NCBI RefSeq assembly: GCF_910592395.1
Contig: NC_088317.1
Coordinates: 15,810,001-15,874,000, forward strand
DNA length: 64,000 bases
Reading direction: 5' to 3'
Origin: Lineus longissimus
Lineage: Eukaryota > Nemertea > Pilidiophora > Heteronemertea > Lineidae
Shown here: piece by piece, positions 56,801 to 64,000 of the stretch
Layout: each line of letters begins with the position of its first letter
Numbering within the stretch: the stretch's first letter is position 1
The notes under the pieces: generated by a model
Told to the model about the DNA's origin: nothing
Seen by the model: the letters and a program-made list of their open reading frames with translations, nothing else
Databases searched by the model: none
Translations under genes and position numbers: made by a program

Positions 56801-59632
56801 TTATGAGCCTGGCTCTACTGCCACTACCACTGGTCTCCCCATTCAATAGCATGTTTATTTTGCAGGCCTTGACCGGGAGAAGTTGATCAACATAGCGCTG
56901 ATGTGTGGTTGTGATTACACGGAAGGGATTCAGGGAGTCGGCCCGGTCACTGCCGTGGAAATCATGGCCGAGTTTCCTGGCGATGGATATGAAGGGCTCA
57001 AAAAGTTCAAGTAAGCGACTGTTTTCCTTTAGGTGGATCTTTTGTCTGAAACCGTCTTTCGAGGGTCAATTCATATACAGTGGAACCTCTGTTAGCGGAC
57101 AACTCTCTATGAAGGACAACCTCTCTATTAAGGACACTAGTTTTGGTCCTAAATTGGTTGTTTCCATTCAATTTGACCTCTCTAATCAGGACACCTCTAT
57201 TTAGGACAGCACTTGTCAGTCCCGAAGGTGTCCTTAATAGAGGTTCTACTGTATGTTTAAAATAAGATTGCAGAGATATATGTGATTGGGGGCCTCCTAG
57301 TGAGGCTGACGCCCTCCATCTTTGGCTTGTGGAAGCTATGTTCCTACCCTTACTCCAACACTACCTCAAGAGGAGAAAGTGTGTTGTCTAAAATTTTCTG
57401 TTTTCAATTTCAAGAGAATGGTGGGATGAAGCACAAAAGCAAGTCATCATTCCCAGCGAGACGAAAATCAAGTCAAAATTACGCCACCTCGAGATCAAAT
57501 CCGGGTTTCCCAGCGCAGCAGTTGTTGACGCCTTCCTTAATCCGGCCATTGATGCATCCGTTGAGACGTTTACCTGGGGTCGACCTGACCTTGACCTTTT
57601 GAGAGATTTCGCTACGAGGAAGTTTGGATGGACGAGGACAAAAACAGATGAGTTGCTGCTGCCTGTGATTAAAAAGATGAACGCAGGAACGGTAAGTAAC
57701 GTGGAACTTCCCTTAGTGGAGACCTCTCTATTAAGGATGAGTTGGGGTCAAATCCAGTCCAAAGAAATTCTGAAAAACCATCTGTTTTTAGCATTTACCC
57801 TTTTACGGCAACTATTTGTCACAAAATCATCTTTCATTCTAGTTTCTGACTATCCAAAATAGCTTTAGAATGATTTGGTATTTCTGGTACAGTGGAACCT
57901 TTCTTAGCGGACACCTCTCTATTAAAGACAACCTCTATTAAGGACACTAGTTTTGGTTCAAAATTGGTACTTTCCATTCAATTTGACCTCTCTAATCAGG
58001 ACACCTCTTTATCAACGACAGCATTTGTCAGTCCCGAGGGTGTCCTTAACAGAGAGGTTCTACTGTACATGTAGATAACAACAACATCCGTAAAGTCATA
58101 AAAATGAACCAGTTTTCGTCGTGAAGCCCACAAGAAGGGCTCAACCAGTTGGGAACTATGTCATGATTCGAATGGGAATTGATCCAACCGTTTCTTGGTC
58201 GTGGGCCTGAATCTTACTACTGCACCACTGCAGCCCTGATGTTGCAGGCATACCTTTACTCTTTCAGATACAACAGACAATCACAAAGTTCTTCAAGCCG
58301 ACGTTTCTCGAAACTGGAACGAGAAACGTCAAGAGTAAACGGTTGAAACGGGCGCTGAATCGTGTTGCTGGACCACCAGCAGGTGGCGCCAGTGAGCCAG
58401 AGAAGCAGACGCCTGACCAGGCGAGATTGAAGAAGGCTGTTGCGAAGGCGACGCAGGTTTTGCAACGGGACGCTGCCCAGGTGAAGAAGGGGCGAAAACG
58501 GAAAGGGAAGGTTGCTGCTGTGTCAGAAGGTGACCTGGAGGAGACGGAGCATGGGATTGCTGCTGAGGATGGTGGAGACGGGGCTCCCAGGAGGAAGCGT
58601 GGAGTTGGAAAACCGAGGGGAAAAGCTGCTGGACTAAAAAGTGCTGAGCCAGATTCTGTGGCTGAAAGTACCATGGCAAGTTTGGACTCTGAAATAGTCC
58701 CGGCTGAAGGTGGTAATGTTAAAAATACGAGGGGTGGTGGGAATAGGAAGAAATTGGCACCCAATAAGGAGGGGTCAGTTGTTGAGGGAGATGGGTTTTT
58801 GATTGCGGGTGCTGATTTGGATAAGTCAGATGATAAGGATCTGGATTTTGCCCTGGGGCACTTGAGTGAAGGGCATGATAGTTCTGAGGGTGAGGGGCCA
58901 GTTTTGGCACCTAAGAGAGGCAGAGGTGGCAAAAGGGGTGCCAGGGGGAAAGGTAGGGGCAGGGGAGGGCAAAAGGCTGATGATGTTGGGGGAAGTACTG
59001 TTGCATTGGATGGCAGTGAGTCCTTGGCAGGGGAGGTGGGTAAGGGGAAAGTTGCTAGAGGGAGGGGTAGGGGAGGTAGGTTAACTAGAGCGAAAAAGAC
59101 TGATGCTGTGGCAGAGCGTGCTGTCTCATTTGAAAACAGGAATTCCTTGTTGGGGGAGGTGGGCTGTGGAAAAGGAGCTCGAGGTAGGGGCAGGGGAAGA
59201 GGGCGAGGTGTTCAAAGGGGTGGACGTGGGAAGAACGCTGCCTTGTTGAGACCCAAGCCAAATGTTTCCCTGATAAGAGATGAAGTTAACTTGTCCGATG
59301 AAAGTTTGGACGAATTTGGCTCGGATATGGATGATGATATCCTCAGCCAGGCCCTTGATGCAGTCGAGCAAGGAGAATTACAGCCTGGGGCTCCAGAATC
59401 CCAAACCAAGGATGCTGGATTTCTCGAGGATAGAGAACCTAGCACTTATTTCACTGAAGCTAAGAAGGCAGCTAAGAGGCAGCGGGTACAGGGTAAGGAA
59501 GATGGAGAGGCTGGAGTTGTATCTGAAGAGGGGGGACCGTCTGCCAAGGGTAAAAAGGGAAAAGGGCCAGGAAAAAAGGGTATTAGGGGTGGGAAAATCA
59601 AGGCTGGTAGAGGCAGGGGGGCCAAGAAGTAA
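50870..59632 (+). CDS. ERCC5: XPG/ERCC5 homologue, 3' endonuclease of nucleotide-excision repair
   Basis: Ten exons: 50870-50957, 51517-51692, 51926-52125, 52684-52747, 53444-55223, 55558-55892, 56284-56497, 56866-57010, 57415-57691, 58268-59632 (TAA). All phases agree, giving 1547 aa; human XPG is 1186. The enzyme cuts the damaged strand 3' of a lesion and supports TFIIH (family knowledge). The N domain begins [10 protein letters not shown] with D30 (LAIDVSIWL) and D77 (FVFDGG). The I domain has E897 and E899 (PMEAEAQCA), D918 and D920 (TEDSDTW) and D969 (CGCDYTEGI), so the metal-binding acidic set is intact. Between them lies an acidic spacer of about 790 residues, partly from one 1780-bp exon. 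A PCNA-binding PIP box (QQTITKFF, residues 1095-1102) follows the helix-two-turn-helix and core. The 440-residue tail is unusually long, with repeated RGRGRG tracts and a basic end. Confidence 0.95.
51195..51405. repeat. Retroelement-like 3' fragment with tandem duplication, ERCC5 intron 1
   Basis: (AAATT)n is followed by ACCATATTTTATAGTGCCCC, then two tandem copies of a block containing GAGCACTTTACATTAGTAAA, TGGTGTAAAACATAAG and TTTAAAACAATGGTAAT. It resembles the dispersed fragment at 11996-12300. Confidence 0.5.
53038..53400. repeat. 45-bp minisatellite in ERCC5 intron 4
   Basis: About eight copies of a 45-bp unit with AAACACTGAAATACAGCTCT and CTAAAAAGTGTTTTACTCTT. It ends about 45 bp before the acceptor of the large exon at 53444. 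The unit length keeps a minus-strand frame open for 152 codons, which is not a gene. Confidence 0.92.
57078..57251. mobile_element. Tigger-like MITE in ERCC5 intron 8
   Basis: TA / CAGTGGAACCTCTGTTAGCG ... TAATAGAGGTTCTACTG / TA, 174 bp. Both ends and TA flanks intact. Confidence 0.85.
57700..57735. mobile_element. Tigger-like MITE left-end fragment
   Basis: GTGGAACTTCCCTTAGTGGA then GACCTCTCTATTAAGGA. It begins within about 10 bp of the ERCC5 donor at 57692. Confidence 0.6.
57890..58065. mobile_element. Tigger-like MITE in ERCC5 intron 9
   Basis: TA / CAGTGGAACCTTTCTTAGCG ... AACAGAGAGGTTCTACTG / TA, 176 bp, both ends intact. Confidence 0.85.
58105..58236 (-). mobile_element. tRNA-derived SINE head, ERCC5 intron 9
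   Basis: On the minus strand GGGCTGCAGTGGTGCAGTAG carries an A-box-like start, and GGTTGGATCAATTCCC about 45 bp on resembles a B box. The body is short. It stops about 30 bp before the acceptor of the last ERCC5 exon. Confidence 0.5.
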
Positions 59633-60571
59633 CTGTTTCGTAGTGCAGCCTGTATTAATCACTTTTCTTATCGTGGCAATGTCAACATGGTCAATGAAAT
59701 TGTATGGTGTCGTGGATCATATTTAATAATGATAATGTCTTGTTATTTATGGAGCGTTACTCAGAAAGATATAGCTGATTTCTCACATTTAATGGGTGAT
59801 ATGAATAAAGACTAGTAAATGATTTTACTTCTGTTTTGTACAGAAAGGCCTAGTGTAAATGTACATGGGGTTTTCAGTAAAAGCAATTGCTAGTCTTTAT
59901 TCATATCACCCAATGTCCTTTAAAGCAATTAAGAGGCTTATCTGAATCGTCAATCAGAGTTCCAAATGCATCAATGCAAATGTATGTTTACATATTTGTA
60001 TAATATATTCCTGTACCAAACAAAACATCTGCTGTATTTTGATGTGTCTTCAACATGTATGATGAAATCACACAAAATTGCCAGCTGTTTTTTATTTTGA
60101 ATGAATTAGTTTGTGGCAGCACTGCATGGAATAATTTTTTTCTCGTGAAGCTGTCAAATTGTAAAAATTCTGAAATGATTTGCTTATTACAATACATTGG
60201 ATTGAAAAATTTTTGACGGGTGTAGAAAATTTGTTGTAAATAACAATTGTATATACGAAACAAAATGACTTTGTGCAGTTCTTGTGTAGCTGTATTGATG
60301 GCATTTCGTAGTAACGGTACCGTTTTATTTCTGGTAAATGTATTTAATTGTGTTGAGTCTCTATTAACTGTTTGCTGATGTGCTCGAGTGAAGGTTTTTG
60401 AACTTGAAACAACCAATTCTAGCTTTGACTGCTTCAATATTTTTGTACAAAGCCAAGCAGCATTTGAAAGTGTTTAGTTTCAAATTCAAGGTCTTACTCA
60501 GTTTGTATGCATGGATTTTCATTTTGGGTATAGTTTTGATATGACTTTTAGTGGAGTTCAGGTGAAATAAA
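59633..60571 (+). other. ERCC5 3' UTR and poly(A) signals
   Basis: Unique AT-rich DNA after the TAA. AATAAA at 59804-59809 (172 bp past the stop) is the likely proximal poly(A) signal; a second lies at 60566-60571. The first sits inside the inverted repeat 59794-59911. Confidence 0.45.
59794..59911. repeat. Inverted repeat holding the ERCC5 poly(A) signal
   Basis: Arms 59794-59815 (GGGTGATATGAATAAAGACT, then AG) and 59890-59911 are perfect 22-bp reverse complements 74 bp apart. Each arm carries AATAAA in opposite orientation. Confidence 0.85.
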
Positions 60572-60834
60572 ATATCTTTTTATAAAAAACGCGGTTGTGA
60601 CATGTTGTTTTTGACTCTGCTGGGTAAATTCCTAAAAACTGGACCTCTGGACTTTAAACTGATCATTCTTCATCATTCAACCTGCCCAAACTATCTTAAT
60701 CCCCTTGGCGAGATTCAGCAGCTTGTCGATTCAATGTCCTGCTGTGTTTCCCTCCCCACTTTTTCCCTAACGTTGGTGTCTGCAGGCTAGAATTTCTGTC
60801 ATAAATCCTGGTGCAGGGACAGTCTTGTAGGATG

Positions 60835-63625
60835 TGCACTGCTGTCAGCTGCCACAAGTCCAAGATCTGAATAGTAGTTACCAGCCAGCTTCACACGTCC
60901 TAGAAACTCACAACCAAGCTGATGGCAGTAGCTGCTACAGTGTCCCAGATTTGAATAGTAGTTACCAGCCAGCTTCACTCGTCCTAGACACTGTGACTGT
61001 CACAACCAATCTGATGACAGTAGCTGTTACAATGTCCGAGATCTGAATAGTAGTTACCAGCTGGCTTCACTCGTCCTAGACACTGTCACAACCAATCTGA
61101 TGACAGTAGCTACTACAATGTCCGAGATCTGAATAGTAGTTACCAGCCGGCTTCACTCGTCCTAGACACTGTCACAACCAATCTGATGACAGTAGCTGCT
61201 ACAATGTCTGAGATCTGAATAGTAGTTACCAGCCGGCTTCACTCGTCCTAGACACTGTCACAACCAATCTGATGACAGTAGCTACTACAATGTCCGAGAT
61301 CTGAATAGTAGTTACCAGCCGGCTTCACTCGTCCTAGACACTGTCACAACCAATCTGATGACAGTAGCTGCTACAATGTCTGAGATCTGAATAGTAGTTA
61401 CCAGCCAGCTTCACTCGTCCTAGACACTGTCACAACCAATCTGATGACAGTAGCTGCTACAATGTCCGAGATCTGAATAGTAGTTACCAGCCGGCTTCAC
61501 TCGTCCTAGACACTGTCACAACCAATCTGATGACAGTAGCTGCTACAATGTCTGAGATCTGAATAGTAGTTACCAGCCGGCTTCACTCGTCCTAGACACT
61601 GTCACAACCAATCTGATGACAGTAGCTACTACAATGTCCGAGATCTGAATAGTAGTTACCAGCCGGCTTCACTCGTCCTAGACACTGTCACAACCAATCT
61701 GATGACAGTAGCTGCTACAATGTCCGAGATTTGAATAGTAGTTACCAGCCAGCTTCACACGTCCTAGAAACTCACAACCAAGCTGATGGCAGTAGCTGCT
61801 ACAGTGTCCCAGATTTGAATAGTAGTTACCAGCCAGCTTCACTCGTCCTAGACACTGTGACTGTCACAACCAATCTGATGACAGTAGCTGCTACAATGTC
61901 CGAGATCTGAATAGTAGTTACCAGACAGCTTCACTCGTCCTAGACACTGTCACAACCAATCTGATGACAGTAGCTGCTACAATGTCTGAGATCTGAATAG
62001 TAGTTACCAGCCAGCTTCACTCGTCCTAGACACTGTCACAACCAAGCTGATGGCAGTAGCTGCTACAATTTACAATGTCCGAGATCTGAATAGTAGTTAC
62101 CAAACAGCTTCACACGTCCTAGACACTGTCACAACCAATCTGATGACAGTAGCTGCTACAATGTCCGAGATCTGAATAGTAGTTACCAGCCAGCTTCACA
62201 CGTCCTAGACACTGTCACAACCAAGCTGATGACAGTAGCTGCATGCTACAATGTCCGAGATCTGAATAGTAGTTACCAGTCGGCTTCACTCTCCTAGACA
62301 CTGTCACAACCAATCTGATGACAGTAGCTGTTACAATGTCCGAGATCTGAATAGTAGTTACCAGCCAGCTTCACACGTCCTAGACACTGTCACAACCAAG
62401 CTGATGACAGTAGCTGCTACAATGTCCGAGATCTGAATAGTAGTTACCAGCCGGCTTCACACGTCCTAGACACTGTCACAACCAAGCTGATGACAGTAGC
62501 TGCTACAATGTCCAAGATCTGAATAGTAGTTACCAGCTGGCTTCACTCGTCCTAGACACTGTCACAACCAAGCTGATGACAGTAGCTGCTACAATGTCCG
62601 AGATCTGAATAGTAGTTACCAGCCAGCTTCACACGTCCTAGACACTATCACAACCAATCTGATGACAGTAGCTGCTGCAATGTCCGAGATCTGAATAGTA
62701 GTTACCAGCCGGCTTCACTCGTCCTGGACACTGTCACAACCAATCTGATGACAGTATAGCTGCTACAATGTCCGAGATCTGAATAGTAGTTACCAGCCGG
62801 CTTCACTCATCCTAGACACTGTCACAACCAATCTGATGACAGTAGCTGCTACAATGTCCGAGATCTGAATAGTAGTTACCAGCCGGCTTCACTCGTCCTA
62901 GACACTGTCACAACCAATCTGATGACAGTATAGCTGCTACAATGTCCGAGATCTGAATAGTAGTTACCAGCCGGCTTCACTCGTCCTAGACACTGTCACA
63001 ACCAAGCTGATGACAGTAGCTGTTACAATGTCCGAGATCTGAATAGTAGTTACCAGCCGGCTTCACTCGTCCTAGACACTGTCACAACCAAGCTGATGAC
63101 AGTAGCTGCTACAATGTCCGAGATCTGAATAGTAGTTACCAGCCAGCTTCATGCACTCGTCCTAGACACTGTCACAACCAATCTGATGACAGTAGCTGCT
63201 ACAATGTCCGAGATCTGAATAGTAGTTACCAGCCAGCTTCACTCGTCCTAGACACTGTCACAACCAATCTGATGACAGTAGCTGCTACAATGTCCGAGAT
63301 CTGAATAGTAGTTACCAGCCAGCTTCACTCGTCCTAGACACTGGCACAACCAATCTGATGACAGTAGCTGATTCAATGTCCGAGATCTGAATAGTAGTTA
63401 CCAGCTGGCTTCACTCGTCCTAGACACTGTCACAACCAATCTGATGACAGTAGCTGCTTCAATGTCCGAGATCTGAATAGTAGTTACCAGCTGGCTTCAC
63501 TCATCCTAGGCACTGTCACAACCAATCTGATGACAGTAGCTGCTTCAATGTCCGAGATCTGAATAGTAGTTACCAGCTGGTTTCACTCATCCTAGGCACT
63601 GTCACAACCAAGCCGATGACAGTAG
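60835..63625. repeat. 86-bp satellite array with higher-order structure
   Basis: About 32 copies of an 86-bp unit: GTCCTAGACACTGTCACAAC, CAATCTGATGACAGTAGCTG, CTACAATGTCCGAGATCTGA, ATAGTAGTTACCAGCCGGCT, TCACTC. A rare variant pair (CTAGAAACTCACAACC with CAGTGTCCCAGATTTG) occurs at about 60889 and again at about 61753, implying a higher-order period near 864 bp. Units between alternate between ACTACAATGTCCG and GCTACAATGTCTG. It starts about 1.2 kb past ERCC5. Confidence 0.95.
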
Positions 63626-64000
63626 CTGTTACAATGGCGAATCCAAGATATTTTTCGTTAGGCCCTTGTACCTGCGGTATAGAAGAGACGGCCAAGTACG
63701 TTGTACCTGTCTTCACAAGCATGGTGAGATGATGGCTCAGCCTAAGGCAGTAGGCCCTGGTGTGCATGTCATCTAGAGCACAGTGAGATGTTAGGTCAGT
63801 ACCAGACAGTAGACCCAGATGACTGCTGTGAGAGAGACAAGGCTGTGAATGTGAGATGCTAGCTTTGAGGGATGGATGTCTTTGAACCGACAAGTTGATC
63901 CCCATATTTCAGTAGCACAACTAGAACTGTCCTTTATTGGAGACGGACATCTGAACCAACAACTAGTTGCCTGTTTCAATGTCCTCAATTGATAGACAGA
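63626..64000. other. Right-edge flank of the 86-bp satellite
   Basis: The array stops at about 63625. The following sequence shows no gene or repeat that I recognise; minus-strand frames here lack family resemblance. Confidence 0.35.

Noticed and set aside
58264-58932. 222-codon minus-strand frame opposite the last ERCC5 exon
   Set aside because: It is the antisense of Gly/Arg/Lys-rich coding sequence; the Pro/Ser composition is the mirror image, with no family match.
60835-63625. CRISPR-like regularity of the 86-bp array
   Set aside because: There are no unique spacers between short repeats: the whole 86-bp unit repeats. The context is animal DNA without cas genes.

Overview
This is a window of animal nuclear DNA. 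Four intron-bearing genes with GT-AG splicing (one intron is GC-AG) sit in a sea of satellites, miniature inverted-repeat elements (MITEs) and tRNA-derived SINEs. Protein sequences and exon phases match conserved metazoan families. Intron density, the repeat families and the compact gene spacing suggest a non-vertebrate bilaterian, most likely a marine invertebrate such as a lophotrochozoan. The exact taxon cannot be fixed from the sequence. I see no prokaryotic operon, CRISPR array or phage.

Layout. (1) 144-7810, plus strand: the 3' half of TMTC4, an ER transmembrane/TPR O-mannosyltransferase, entering from the left edge. (2) 7811-15300: intergenic DNA with an 18-bp minisatellite and several MITE families, some nested. 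(3) About 15300-24100: one large satellite block. It consists of a 54-bp array and a related 101-bp array, split by a 1.3-kb foldback-type element at 18478-19790. (4) 34169-25062, minus strand: IWS1, a Pol II elongation factor that partners SPT6, complete in 13 exons (964 aa). (5) 34170-41904: intergenic DNA with several hairpin elements. (6) 48456-41905, minus strand: an importin alpha of the KPNA3/KPNA4 class, complete in 10 exons (528 aa). (7) 50870-59632, plus strand: ERCC5/XPG, the 3' endonuclease of nucleotide-excision repair, complete in 10 exons (1547 aa). It is head-to-head with the importin gene. (8) About 60835-63625: an 86-bp satellite with a higher-order repeat.

The genes act in separate processes: ER glycosylation, transcription elongation and mRNA export, nuclear import, and DNA repair. 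They do not form a pathway. In human, TMTC4, KPNA3 and ERCC5 all lie on the long arm of chromosome 13, so the cluster may preserve an ancestral linkage.

I did not find a new coding system. The most unusual content is structural: the satellite family with two monomer lengths and its foldback insertion, a 211-bp-arm inverted repeat inside the last IWS1 intron, a 91-bp near-perfect hairpin at 34944-35148, and nested MITE/SINE insertions. Exon boundaries were worked out by eye from splice consensus, phase continuity and family alignment from memory. No transcript data were available.
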